DNA from: Polaromonas sp.
GTDB lineage: Bacteria; Pseudomonadota; Gammaproteobacteria; Burkholderiales; Burkholderiaceae_C
Assembly (NCBI GenBank): GCA_013297865.1
Contig: JAAFIP010000006.1
Location: 186,001 to 250,000 of the forward strand
Reading direction: 5' to 3'
DNA: 64,000 nt
Shown: piece after piece, positions 53,892 to 62,851 of the stretch
How positions within the stretch are numbered: position 1 is the first letter of the stretch
Layout of the letters: the number at the start of each line of letters is the position of its first letter
The notes under the pieces: generated by a model
What the model was told of the DNA's origin: nothing
The model's database searches: none
What the model saw: the letters and a program-made list of their open reading frames with translations, nothing else
Position numbers and translations under genes: made by a program

Positions 53892-56327
53892 CTACTGGCC
53901 CGTCGCCGAAACACCGCAAACCACCCTGAGCACGACGGTGCTGCCAGCCGGAAAGCTGGGGATGGCAATGCCTGTGGCATTGAAAAAATTGGGCACCGAC
54001 GCACTGGGCGTGACCACATTCAGCGGCAGGCCAACAGGGCAGCTGGCCGCACCTGTGGTGCTGCTGCAGGTCACACTGGTGCATTGCAGGCCCGCGCCAG
54101 GCGCATCCTTGATCACCGCGTTATCAGCCGCGTAGCCACCTGTGTTACTGAAGGTGAGGGTGTAGCTGGTGGTCGAGCCTGCGGTGACGCTGGTAATGCC
54201 ATCGGTTTTGCTGACGCTCAGAGTGGTTGTCGCGCGCAGGCTCACGTCTTCCTGGGTGGAGCTGCCGCTGGCATAGTTGCTGCCGCCCACGGTACCGCCG
54301 TTGGCGAAAGTACCGCCGGGGGTGGTGGTGGGGTTGATAGTGGCCGAGCCCGTGGCTGGCCCACCCGTGGTGCGGGTGGGGTCGCTGAAGGTGACGCTGG
54401 CGTTGTTTTGGTAGGTAGTGAGGGGGGCGTTGTTGACGTTGACGGTAAATGTCAGGCTCACTGAGGCCCCGGGTGGCAGGGTAAATGCGTTGACTGCCGG
54501 GCTATTGGCGCTGCCTGCCACGCCGAAGACCGCAGTGCTGGTGTTGCCAGACTGGTTGCTGGCAGGCGAGGGCCCGGTAGCGGTGGCAAACGCTACGCTG
54601 GCCGTGGCTGTAGGGGAAGTCAGGCCAAACGGTACCGGCAGCACGTCGCTGATGGACACGCCATAGGCCGTGCCTGCCGTGCTGGCATTGCTGACGTTGA
54701 TGATGTACTGGGCCGTAGTGCCTGCAGGCAGCACGAGGACGGGGGTGGTGGTGCGTTTGCTCACAGTGAGAACCGGTGGGCACACAGCGCCCGACAGCAC
54801 GCCAGTGGGCGTTGCGCTGATGCTGGTCACGGAGACTCCACCAGCACCTGAAGTGGCGCCATGGGCGGCGCCGCCAGGCTGGTTTTGCACTACGTTGGTA
54901 TTGCCGTTGGCACCCCCTGCGACGCTGATGGACGCAGCAGCAGAGGTATAGACCACCCCGCCCGCGCCACCGCCGCCGCCTGCATGGGCCGAGTCGCCCG
55001 GAACAAAGCCGTCACCGCCGCGGCCACCTGTGGCGTTGACGGTAAGACCCGCAAGGTTGCCCGTGGCAGCAATCACGGCGACTGAGCCGCCTGCGCCTGC
55101 GCCACCACCGGAGTCGTTGGCAGCCTGGGTCTGCCCCGGGCTGCCGTTGGCGTTGATGGTGCCCACGCCGCTGACCGAGCCAGCGCGCACCAGCACAATG
55201 CCGCCGCCTGCGCCCCCGCTGGAGGTCAGCGCCGGGCTGTTGTTGTTGGCACCCGCACCGCCGCCGCCGCCCATTACCAGCCGGCCCACGGCCTGCTGGG
55301 TGAACGCGCCGCCGCCGATGCCGCGCAGGTCCAGCTCTAGCGCGTAGGTGGTGGTCCATCCTGCGTTGTTCCAGCCATAGGCGCCAAAGCCGCCAATGCC
55401 GCCGTTGGCACCGCCGCCGCCGCCGCCGTTGTCGCGCTGGGCGTTGAAGTTGTTGCCGCCGCCACCCGCGTTGCCAGGGGCACCGCGGCCTTGGTCACCG
55501 GCCGCGTAGCCGCCCCAGGTGGCACCCAAATCAATCACCGCATTAGTGGCTGCGTCATACACCAGTCGGGGTGTGCCTGCGATGCCTTCGCCCTTGATGG
55601 CATGGCGGTTGGCGGTGATATCGGTGGTGATCACATAGTCCACCGTGGTAGAGGCAGCGTTGGCCCAGACTGCACCGCCCGCGCCACGAAAGCCAGTGCC
55701 CGACACGTCGATGCCTGAAGAGCCCAGGTTGAGGTTGCCTGCTACATCCATGACCACAACGCCGCCGGAGCTGCCGTTCCACAGCGCCGCCGTGACGGTG
55801 CCAGAGAGCGTGGTGGAAGAATACTGCGGTACACGGATCACCTGGAAGGTGCGGCGGTTAGTGGCCGTGGTGGCATCCATGATGTAGGTGTTGACCAGGC
55901 GACTGGTGGACAGGTCCAGGCTGGTACCACTGCTGGCCGGGCCTGCACGCACGTATTCGTACTGGCCCGCCCTGCAGCTGGTGGCAGCGGGGTCCGTGTA
56001 GCCACGGCCCGTGCCGTTATTGCCACCATAGTTGGCATTATTGGTGGTGGTCAGGGTGGCGCACTGCATTTGCATGACCATCACCAGATCACCGGGCGTA
56101 ATCGGTGTGCTGGCGCCGCGCGCGTTGATCAGGCTCAGGCTGGTAGCAGCCGGACCATAGGTGCCATTGGGGGTGGGTTCGTAATAGGTGTTGACAAGCC
56201 CAGAGATCGAAGTGGGGCCGTCTTTGCCGGGAGCGGAGCACACCTGAGCCCACGCACTGGCGCTGACGCACATCGCCAGCACCAGACGCAGGCTTGAGGT
56301 CCACAAAAAACGACGAAAAGACATCAC
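53892..56327 (-). CDS. Secreted Gly-rich surface protein with DUF11 repeats
   Basis: 811 residues. Signal peptide cleaved near SASAWAQ. The N-terminal half is extremely Gly/Asn/Ala-rich (GGGGGGANGGIGGFGAYG) with GNLNLGSSGIDVSGTGFRGA, a beta-helix-like style seen in adhesins. The C-terminal half holds two DUF11 (conserved-repeat) Ig-like domains, starting TVSKRTTTPVLVLPAGTTAQ and LSVSKTDGITSVTAGSTTSY. No sortase, autotransporter or PEP-CTERM tail follows; the protein ends CGVSATGQ. Surface structure or adhesin by composition. Confidence 0.85.
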   Translation of the reverse strand: MMSFRRFLWTSSLRLVLAMCVSASAWAQVCSAPGKDGPTSISGLVNTYYEPTPNGTYGPAATSLSLINARGASTPITPGDLVMVMQMQCATLTTTNNANYGGNNGTGRGYTDPAATSCRAGQYEYVRAGPASSGTSLDLSTSRLVNTYIMDATTATNRRTFQVIRVPQYSSTTLSGTVTAALWNGSSGGVVVMDVAGNLNLGSSGIDVSGTGFRGAGGAVWANAASTTVDYVITTDITANRHAIKGEGIAGTPRLVYDAATNAVIDLGATWGGYAAGDQGRGAPGNAGGGGNNFNAQRDNGGGGGGANGGIGGFGAYGWNNAGWTTTYALELDLRGIGGGAFTQQAVGRLVMGGGGGAGANNNSPALTSSGGAGGGIVLVRAGSVSGVGTINANGSPGQTQAANDSGGGAGAGGSVAVIAATGNLAGLTVNATGGRGGDGFVPGDSAHAGGGGGAGGVVYTSAAASISVAGGANGNTNVVQNQPGGAAHGATSGAGGVSVTSISATPTGVLSGAVCPPVLTVSKRTTTPVLVLPAGTTAQYIINVSNASTAGTAYGVSISDVLPVPFGLTSPTATASVAFATATGPSPASNQSGNTSTAVFGVAGSANSPAVNAFTLPPGASVSLTFTVNVNNAPLTTYQNNASVTFSDPTRTTGGPATGSATINPTTTPGGTFANGGTVGGSNYASGSSTQEDVSLRATTTLSVSKTDGITSVTAGSTTSYTLTFSNTGGYAADNAVIKDAPGAGLQCTSVTCSSTTGAASCPVGLPLNVVTPSASVPNFFNATGIAIPSFPAGSTVVLRVVCGVSATGQ

Positions 56328-56438
56328 AGTTTTGCTGTAAGAATAAATTACTGCAATTTTAGGATAACTGTATGCAATTACTTACCGACTAGGGCCTGTT
56401 TGTACACAAATACAGCGATTTGCAGGGTTTCGTGCGTT

Positions 56439-57830
56439 TTACTGTGAAATTTCCAGAAGGACCACTCTGTTATCTGCCGCAGGCCAAGCCTTGGCGGCGA
56501 CCGATTCGCCATTGAACTGGGCGGCCACGCTGCGCTGTGCAGCCTGCTTGAGCACCAGTTTGCTCGTGCTCAGGCCTGCGCCGCTGGCGGGCAGCCCCGG
56601 CGGCGTGGTGCTGCCGTCAAACACCAAGGTGTCGCGCGCCAAGTCAAAGTAGCCCCGCGGGCGGGTGAGCGTGACCACCGCGCCGTCTGGGCCAGCAGCG
56701 GTTTTATCAGCTTCGCTTAGGCGCTCGGCGCGCAGGTGCACGATGGCGCTGCTGCGTGGGAAAGGGCTGCGGTAGACGTGGGTGGTGGCATAGCCCGGCG
56801 CGCTGACCACAAACTCATACGGCTGCCCGTTCATGGCAGTCCAGGGCCCCCACTGGCCGTTGCTGCCAATCGACTGGCTCCAGGCCACGGTGCCCGCACG
56901 TTCGCCCGTGCCTGGCTTGACCGCATAGATGTCAAGCCGAGCACCCGGGATGGGCAGGTTATTGACAAAGTTGCCGCTGGCGGGGTCGTCAGATTTGAGG
57001 CCCAGGCCAGTGACCTGGCCCGACAGCACGACCGGGCTGTCGCTGCTGATGGCCAATGTGCGCGGTGCCTGGCCGGTGATAAAGCGGTAGCTGGCCTCAA
57101 AGGCTTGGGGACTGAAAGAGGTCTCGCGGTGGTCAATACGCGGGATGACGACATTGCTGGCACCGCGCAGCTCAGGGCCTGCAAAGGTGACGAAAGTAGG
57201 GGTGCCCTTCTGGCCGATCCACAGGCCATCGGGCTGGGCGAATTTGTCATTGTTGTCGCTGCGGATGGTCATCCACTTGACGGGGCCTGCAACTTCATCG
57301 CCCGCAGCATTTTTAGGGGCGTTGAGGCCCTTGAGGAATGGCCCGGTGCCAGAGAACTCGTTACCTTCGCGAAAGCCCGGAATGGCCCACACGCCGTGGT
57401 TGGGTGTGCCGCCCAAAATGGCGTGGCTGACGCGTTTGTCGCCGCCGCCGTTGTAGATGTAGTTGCGCACAGCATTGCCGCCGCGCGAATTGGCGATCAA
57501 GACCACCTGGCTGGCGCCGGTGCGCTGCAGCACCTTGTCCACCTCGGCGCTGAGGTAGGCCATATGCTCGGCGGCGGAGGTGCGGCCGGGCTGGGGCTTG
57601 CTGTCGTCGTCGCGCGCCAGCGGGTAGGGCAGGTCGATGGCGTGCAGGCGCTCGCTTGGCCAGCCGTTGCTTTCAAAGCGCCACAAGGTGGTTTGCCACA
57701 GCGCAGCGCTGTCGCCGTTGCCGTGCACAAAGACGATGGGTGCGGGCGCAGAAGAAGGGCCAACACGCAGCGCACCACAGGCGGCCAGCGCCAGTGCAAC
57801 CAGGACCAGAAGACTACGGCGGTAGAACAT
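56439..57830 (-). CDS. Alpha/beta hydrolase (lipase/esterase-like) with C-terminal beta domain
   Basis: 463 residues. Lipoprotein-type signal (LVALALAACGALRVG) then an alpha/beta-hydrolase domain: oxyanion FVHGNGDSAALWQ, and an elbow-like VVLIANSRGGN in which Ser occupies the nucleophile place (NSRGG, a GxSxG variant with Asn). The C-terminal part (about 265-463) has carboxypeptidase-regulatory-like beta folds (GARLDIYAVKPGTGERAG, QPYEFVVSAPGYATTHVYRS). Start ATG at 57830 gives the signal peptide directly; an ATG at 57872 lies in the repeat region. Substrate unknown. Confidence 0.87.
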   Translation of the reverse strand: MFYRRSLLVLVALALAACGALRVGPSSAPAPIVFVHGNGDSAALWQTTLWRFESNGWPSERLHAIDLPYPLARDDDSKPQPGRTSAAEHMAYLSAEVDKVLQRTGASQVVLIANSRGGNAVRNYIYNGGGDKRVSHAILGGTPNHGVWAIPGFREGNEFSGTGPFLKGLNAPKNAAGDEVAGPVKWMTIRSDNNDKFAQPDGLWIGQKGTPTFVTFAGPELRGASNVVIPRIDHRETSFSPQAFEASYRFITGQAPRTLAISSDSPVVLSGQVTGLGLKSDDPASGNFVNNLPIPGARLDIYAVKPGTGERAGTVAWSQSIGSNGQWGPWTAMNGQPYEFVVSAPGYATTHVYRSPFPRSSAIVHLRAERLSEADKTAAGPDGAVVTLTRPRGYFDLARDTLVFDGSTTPPGLPASGAGLSTSKLVLKQAAQRSVAAQFNGESVAAKAWPAADNRVVLLEISQ

Positions 57831-57860
57831 GACAGCAAGCCTTTTTAGTAAAGAAAACAG

Positions 57861-57907
57861 CTGCCAGCCCAATAGAGTATCGCGGGAGCAGCTATTAAAT
57901 AAATAGC
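57861..57907 (-). repeat. Dispersed hairpin-ended repeat, copy k
   Basis: Reverse complement has GCTCCCGCGATACTCTATTG; hairpin GCTATTAAATAAATAGC is complete. It lies in the promoter region of the hydrolase gene. Confidence 0.9.
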
Positions 57908-57969
57908 GTATTGATTCTGGAAACTTGAAAATTGCTCAAAACCATCAGCTTCACAAGCAGTGGAGTGGT

Positions 57970-59085
57970 CTATGCAAAGACGCCTGCAGTCTCCTGCATG
58001 CGCGCGCTGACCTCGCCCAGCTGGTGCAGGCTGTCGCCAAAGCGCATTTCCAGCTGCGTGAGCTTTTTGAAGTAGTGGCTGACGATGTATTCATCGGTGA
58101 CGCCAATGCCTCCGTGCAACTGCACGCACTGTTGGCCCACAAAGCGCATGCTCTGGCTGAGCTGGTATTTGGCCTGGGCCATGGCGCGGCGGCGCGCCGG
58201 CGCGGCCTCGCCCAGCTTGAGCGCGGCAAAGTAGGCCATGCCGCGACCGAGTTCGAGCTGCATCTTCACATCGGCAATGCGATGGCGCAGGGCCTGGAAG
58301 GTGGACAGCGTGGCGCCAAACTGCTTGCGGGTGTTCATGTAGTCCACGGTGATGGCCATGGTCTTGTCCATCACGCCGACGGCTTCGGCGCATGTCAGCG
58401 CCAGGCCAATATCCACCGCCAGCTCCAGTGCGGCCAGGCCGTTGACAGTGACCAGCTGGGCCGAAGCCTTGGTCAGCGTCACATCGGTGGCGCGTGAGCC
58501 GTCCTGGCAGCCATAGCCGCGGGTGCTCACGCCTGCGGCGCTGCGCTCGACCAAAAACAGCGCCATCTGACCGCCGAGCATGGCCGGAACCATAAACGCA
58601 TCGGCCTGATCGCCAATGGGCACCAGATTTTTGACGCCGCTCAAGGTATAGCCATCGCCAGCTTGCGTAGCCTGGGTGTCGCACACCTCCAGCCGGTAGC
58701 GCGCCTTGCGCTCCTGGTGTGCCAGCACCACCGTCGCTGCGCCACTGGCCATGCGGGGCAGCCATTGGGCCTTGAGCGCCTGGGGGGCGTGGTTGTCCAG
58801 TACGGGGCCGCAGATATAGCCTTGCGCCAGCGGCTCCAGCACCAGGCCGCGCCCCAGCTCTTCCTGCACCACCATGCACTCCACCGGCCCCATGTCCATG
58901 CCGTCAAAGGCGCTGCCAATGCACAGGCCTGTCAGCCCCAGGTCGGCAAGCTCGCCATAGGCCGTGCGGTCAAAGCCGCCTGCTGCCTCAATGCTGCGGC
59001 GGCGATCGAAGGTGTAGCCTTTGTCTACGAACTTGCGCACGGCGTCGCGCAGCTGTTCCTGGTCGTCTGTGAAGTCAAAATCCAT
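57970..59085 (-). CDS. Acyl-CoA dehydrogenase, small-subunit type (PimD-like)
   Basis: 371 residues. MDFDFTDDQEQLRDAVRKFV at the start and the C-terminal GMAYFAALKLGEAAPA / QLHGGIGVTDEYIVSHYFKK helix bundle. The middle lobe is diverged from the usual substrate-binding TEP motif, as in small subunits of heteromeric dehydrogenases such as PimCD. Paired with the next gene upstream, separated by 62 bp. Likely substrates: dicarboxyl- or long-chain acyl-CoAs, by family only. Confidence 0.9.
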   Translation of the reverse strand: MDFDFTDDQEQLRDAVRKFVDKGYTFDRRRSIEAAGGFDRTAYGELADLGLTGLCIGSAFDGMDMGPVECMVVQEELGRGLVLEPLAQGYICGPVLDNHAPQALKAQWLPRMASGAATVVLAHQERKARYRLEVCDTQATQAGDGYTLSGVKNLVPIGDQADAFMVPAMLGGQMALFLVERSAAGVSTRGYGCQDGSRATDVTLTKASAQLVTVNGLAALELAVDIGLALTCAEAVGVMDKTMAITVDYMNTRKQFGATLSTFQALRHRIADVKMQLELGRGMAYFAALKLGEAAPARRRAMAQAKYQLSQSMRFVGQQCVQLHGGIGVTDEYIVSHYFKKLTQLEMRFGDSLHQLGEVSARMQETAGVFA

Positions 59086-59147
59086 GGAAATCTCTTGTCA
59101 GTAAAGGGGATAGATGGGGGGCAGTGTGCAATGGCTGTTTTCAGGCT

Positions 59148-60329
59148 TTAGCCCAGCACAAATTGCGAAACGATGTTGCGCTGCACTTCGTTGCTACCGC
59201 CATAGATGGTGGTCTTGCGCATGTTGAAGTAGGTAGAGGCCAGCGGGGCGCAATGCACGGCGCTGCCAGGGTAGTCGCCCTGCCAGCCAGCGTCCATGGC
59301 CTCGTGGATCAAGGGCACGGCATACGGCCCAGCGGCCAGCATCATCAGCTCGCTGTAGCGCTGCTGGATCTCGCTGCCGCGGATCTTGAGCAAGCCTGCC
59401 ACGTCCAGCGCCTGCTTGCCCGCTTTTTCCGCGCTCAGCACGCGCAGCACCATCATCTCCAGCGCAATCACATCGACTTCCAGCTTGGCAATCTCGTCCC
59501 TGAAGCGCACATCGTCATACACACCTTCCTGCTTGGCGATTTTTTTCAGCCGCTCCAGCTCGCGCTTGCTGCGGTTGACATCGGCAATATTGGTGCGCTC
59601 GTGGGCCAGCAGGTATTTGGCGTAGTTCCAGCCTTTGTTTTCCTCGCCCACCAGGTTTTCTGCGGGCACTTCAACATTGTCAAACCATACCTCGTTGACT
59701 TCGCATTCGCCGTCCAGCAGCTTGATCGGGCGCACGCTGACGCCTGGGCTTTTCATGTCGATCAGCAAAAAGCTGATGCCCGTCTGCGGCTTGCCTTCAT
59801 TGCTGGTGCGCACCAGGCAGAAAATCCATTCGCCATACTGTCCCAGGGTGGTCCAGGTTTTCTGGCCGTTGACAACGTATTTATCGCCCACCCGCTCCGC
59901 CTTGCACTTGAGCGAGGCCAAGTCCGAGCCGGAGCCTGGCTCGCTGTAACCCTGGCTCCACCACACCTGGCCGCTCGCAATGCCGGGCAGGTGGCGCTGC
60001 TGCTGCTCTGGCGAGCCAAAGGCCATGATCACCGGTGCCACCATCACCGGGCCAAAGGGCACGACGCGGGGAGCGCCTGCCAGGGCGCACTCTTCCTCAA
60101 ACAGATGCTTTTGCACGGCGTTCCAGCCCGGGCCACCAAACTCTTTGGGCCAGCCGTGGCCCAGCCATCCTTTTTTGCCCAAGATTCTGGCCCAGGCCTG
60201 CATATCGTCACGCGTCAGGCGCAGGGCGCTATGCACCTTCTGCGCAATCTCTTTGGGCAGGTGGGCACGCACCCAGGTGCGCACCTCATGGCGAAACGCT
60301 TCTTCTTCAGGGGTAAAGGCTAAATCCAT
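59148..60329 (-). CDS. Acyl-CoA dehydrogenase, large-subunit type (PimC-like)
   Basis: 393 residues. LAFTPEEEAFRHEVRTWVRA, then WWSQGYSEPGSGSDLASLKC (FAD/substrate motif) and GGSNEVQRNIVSQFVLG at the C-terminus, the FAD contact near the end; it has the normal dehydrogenase fold in full. Together with the 371-residue partner it forms the usual PimC/PimD-like pair. Electrons would go to ETF (etfBA at the left end). Confidence 0.93.
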   Translation of the reverse strand: MDLAFTPEEEAFRHEVRTWVRAHLPKEIAQKVHSALRLTRDDMQAWARILGKKGWLGHGWPKEFGGPGWNAVQKHLFEEECALAGAPRVVPFGPVMVAPVIMAFGSPEQQQRHLPGIASGQVWWSQGYSEPGSGSDLASLKCKAERVGDKYVVNGQKTWTTLGQYGEWIFCLVRTSNEGKPQTGISFLLIDMKSPGVSVRPIKLLDGECEVNEVWFDNVEVPAENLVGEENKGWNYAKYLLAHERTNIADVNRSKRELERLKKIAKQEGVYDDVRFRDEIAKLEVDVIALEMMVLRVLSAEKAGKQALDVAGLLKIRGSEIQQRYSELMMLAAGPYAVPLIHEAMDAGWQGDYPGSAVHCAPLASTYFNMRKTTIYGGSNEVQRNIVSQFVLG

Positions 60330-60426
60330 TTTTGGCTCCGAATCAAGGTGGGCAATAAATGCCTGTTTTTCAATACTTCAGGTTGTAGCACGAATGTGCT
60401 TTTATGGCTGTCTGTGGGGTGACAGG

Positions 60427-61113
60427 CTAGGCGCCCGTCTCGGGCAGGGCGATGCCCAGCTGTTCGCTGATGCTGCGCAGTTGCTCGCGCAGCAGCGCGT
60501 GGTCTGCCTTGAGCAGGGCAACGGTGTTTTCCAGCGTGGTCACGCGCGAGAGCAGGCCCTCGGCCTCGGCGGCGCTGGGCGCTTGGCTTACCAGGGCCTG
60601 CACATCCACCTCGCCGCACAGCAGATGCACCCAGCGCTGCTCGCGTGCGCCCGGGGCACGCGGCAGCTTCTGCACCATGCGCTGCCCGCCGTCATCGCCA
60701 CGCTGCTGCAGCTCCAGCAGCACGGCGTCTACCGCTGCGGCATCGGCAAATTTGTACCATCGCTCCCCATTGGTGCGCAGCTCTGCCGGGGTCTGCGGGC
60801 CGCGCAGCATCAGCAGGCCCAGCAGCACCGACTGCGGCTCGCTGGTGCCGCTCACGCGCATGAAGTTGTGCTCATAGCGCGGCACTCGGCTGGAGCTGCC
60901 TTCAAACACCAGGCTGAGCGCCTTGAGGGCCTCGATGGCGGTGCGAGCGTCATCGTCGCTCACCTCCATCACCGGATCACGGCTGGTTTTCTGGTTGCAG
61001 CCCAGGATCAGGGCGTTGAGCGAGAGCGGGTAGCTGTCGGGCACGGTGCGGGCTTTTTCCATCAAGGTGGCAAGCACGCGCGCTTCAATGGGGGTGAGGT
61101 TGCGAAGTGGCAT
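60427..61113 (-). CDS. YceH family protein (DUF480)
   Basis: 228 residues. LTPIEARVLATLMEKARTVP and DSYPLSLNALILGCNQKTSR are the DUF480 signature; two winged-helix units followed by a coiled coil (LLSRVTTLENTVALLKADHA). Start at 61113 (MPLRNLTPIEARV) fits the family; the upstream in-frame ATG would overlap the divergent purN region. Function of YceH is unclear. Confidence 0.93.
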   Translation of the reverse strand: MPLRNLTPIEARVLATLMEKARTVPDSYPLSLNALILGCNQKTSRDPVMEVSDDDARTAIEALKALSLVFEGSSSRVPRYEHNFMRVSGTSEPQSVLLGLLMLRGPQTPAELRTNGERWYKFADAAAVDAVLLELQQRGDDGGQRMVQKLPRAPGAREQRWVHLLCGEVDVQALVSQAPSAAEAEGLLSRVTTLENTVALLKADHALLREQLRSISEQLGIALPETGA

Positions 61114-61160
61114 AAGCAGGTAGGTTCTGGGCAATAATGTGCGCTCAATATCCGAACGCA

Positions 61161-61745
61161 ATGAAAAATATCGTGATCTTAATATCTGGCGGTGGCTCCA
61201 ATATGGCAGCCATTGTCAATGCAGCGCACAGAGAGCAATGGGCTACGCGCTATCAGGCCCGGGTGGCTGCAGTCATCAGCAATCAGGCCGCTGCCGGGGG
61301 ATTGGCTGTGGCCCAGTCTCACGGCATTGCCACCGACACTGTGGATCATAAAGCCTATGCCAGCCGTGAGGCGTTTGACGCGGCACTGAGGGACCGTATT
61401 GACCATTACGCGCCCAGCCTGGTGGTGCTGGCAGGCTTCATGCGTATCCTCACCCCCGCGTTTGTGCAGCACTACGCCGGGCGTCTGCTCAATATCCATC
61501 CCTCGCTGCTGCCCGCATTCCCCGGCCTGCACACCCATCAGCGCGCCATCGACGCAGGCTGCCAGTTTGCCGGTGCCACCGTGCACCAGGTCACTGCCGA
61601 GCTAGACCATGGCCCCATCCTGGCGCAGGCAGTAGTGCCCGTGCTGGCAGGCGACACGGCCGACACCCTGGCTGCACGTGTGCTGACGCAGGAGCACCTG
61701 ATCTATCCGCGTGCGATCGCTGCTTTACTGTCTGAAAAGCTATAA
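61161..61745 (+). CDS. purN: Phosphoribosylglycinamide formyltransferase
   Basis: 194 residues. Uses 10-formyl-THF to formylate GAR in purine synthesis. ILISGGGSNMAAI (phosphate loop), LLNIHPSLLPAFPGLHTHQR and GATVHQVTAELDHGPILAQA give the catalytic Asn/His/Asp set. The stop codon TAA lies within the left hairpin of repeat copy l, as in the flavin oxidoreductase gene at 3961-4914. Divergent from yceH. Confidence 0.96.
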   Translation: MKNIVILISGGGSNMAAIVNAAHREQWATRYQARVAAVISNQAAAGGLAVAQSHGIATDTVDHKAYASREAFDAALRDRIDHYAPSLVVLAGFMRILTPAFVQHYAGRLLNIHPSLLPAFPGLHTHQRAIDAGCQFAGATVHQVTAELDHGPILAQAVVPVLAGDTADTLAARVLTQEHLIYPRAIAALLSEKL

Positions 61746-61787
61746 ATTTAATAGCTGCTCCCGCGGCATTCTATTGGGCTGGAGGCC
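61739..61787 (+). repeat. Dispersed hairpin-ended repeat, copy l
   Basis: Left hairpin GCTATAAATTTAATAGC, core with one change (CGCGGCATTC), right end GGGCTGGAGGCCC. It contributes the purN stop at one end and the GGAGG ribosome-binding site (61781-61785) of the next gene at the other. Confidence 0.92.
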
Positions 61788-61790
61788 CCT

Positions 61791-62492
61791 ATGACTCACA
61801 AAAAAACACCTATTGCGTTTCTAAGGACGGCCAGGCGTGGCCTGCTGTGCGCTGCCATGCTGGGCCTGTGCGGTGCCAGTGCTGTGCAGGCAGCCAGTCT
61901 GCGGGCGCTCAGCGGCCAGGTGCAGATCGTGCGCAACGGCGTCACAGTGCAGGCCACGCCCAAGATGCGTCTGAAAAAAGGCGACGTGCTGCAAAGCAGC
62001 GCTGATGCAGACGGCGGCGGCGAGGCCCTGGTGCGCTTTGATGATGGCGCGCGGCTGGCGCTGCGCAGCGGCTCGGCGCTGGAGCTGCGGGGCCTGCGCC
62101 TGCAAGGCCCGGAGACATCGCGTGAGAAGATCGTCGCCCTGCTCAAAGGCAGCCTGCGCTATATCTCCAGCAAGGCCACCGTACGGCAAAAAGTGTCTTT
62201 TGTCACCAGCACCGCCACCATCGGCATTCGCGGCACCGACATCGAAATCGTGGTGACTGAAGAGGCCGTGCAGGACAACAACCCCGGCACCTACCTGAAG
62301 GTCAACACTGGCGCTGCCGTGCTGACGGCTCCTGACGGCGCCAATGTAGAGGTGGCACCGGGCGAGGTGGCCTATGGCGGAGAGCCCGAGCTGACCGCCC
62401 GCGGAGCAGGTGGCTCGCGCCGTGCATCTGCACGCAAGGTGGGCACCACAGAGCTGTTCAAGGCATCGAATCTGGACAGGTTGATGCGATAG
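61791..62492 (+). CDS. FecR-domain secreted protein
   Basis: 233 residues. Signal peptide ending SAVQA (about residue 34). FecR domain (about 60-160): KMRLKKGDVLQSSADADGGG, LVRFDDGARLALRSGSALEL and VSFVTSTATIGIRGTDIEIV, the pattern of periplasmic FecR-like proteins with no sigma-factor partner. C-terminal tail is basic. Its ribosome-binding site GGAGG is part of repeat copy l, six bases before the ATG. Confidence 0.9.
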   Translation: MTHKKTPIAFLRTARRGLLCAAMLGLCGASAVQAASLRALSGQVQIVRNGVTVQATPKMRLKKGDVLQSSADADGGGEALVRFDDGARLALRSGSALELRGLRLQGPETSREKIVALLKGSLRYISSKATVRQKVSFVTSTATIGIRGTDIEIVVTEEAVQDNNPGTYLKVNTGAAVLTAPDGANVEVAPGEVAYGGEPELTARGAGGSRRASARKVGTTELFKASNLDRLMR

Positions 62493-62497
62493 CAGTC

Positions 62498-62546
62498 GCT
62501 ACTATTTCAATAGCTGCTCTCGCGACATTCTATTGGCCTGCAGGCT
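62498..62546 (+). repeat. Dispersed hairpin-ended repeat, copy m
   Basis: GCTACTATTTCAATAGC, core GCTCTCGCGACATTCTATTG, right end GGCCTGCAGGC. It lies between the convergent FecR and DUF1653 genes. Confidence 0.9.
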
Positions 62547-62553
62547 GAAAAGC

Positions 62554-62790
62554 CTATGAAATCCTGGCAAACCGGGGCTGCTTGACGCCATCAATGACCA
62601 CGGTTTCATTGAACATCGCCGCAGGCCGCACCCACAGGCCCTTTTGCCCATACAAAGCGCGGTACAAGGTCATGGTTTCGAGTGTTTCAGAGTGGCGCAC
62701 GGTGCCCACGACATCGTATTCACCGCCTTTGTAGTGACGGTAGCGGCCTACAGGGGTTTCGATCAGTGGGGGCAGGTCGTCGTCGGTCAT
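62554..62790 (-). CDS. DUF1653 family protein
   Basis: 78 residues, the full family size. VGRYRHYKGGEYDVVGTVRH, LYRALYGQKGLWVRPAAMF and V-GVKQPRFARI are the signature of this small beta-barrel family (function unknown). Downstream of the TRAP gene on the same strand, 61 bp apart. Confidence 0.93.
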   Translation of the reverse strand: MTDDDLPPLIETPVGRYRHYKGGEYDVVGTVRHSETLETMTLYRALYGQKGLWVRPAAMFNETVVIDGVKQPRFARIS

Positions 62791-62851
62791 GGTGGATTTC
62801 TGTCAGTCAGCTGGTTTTCCATGCCCTGGCGCGTGAAGCGCCAGGGCACTG

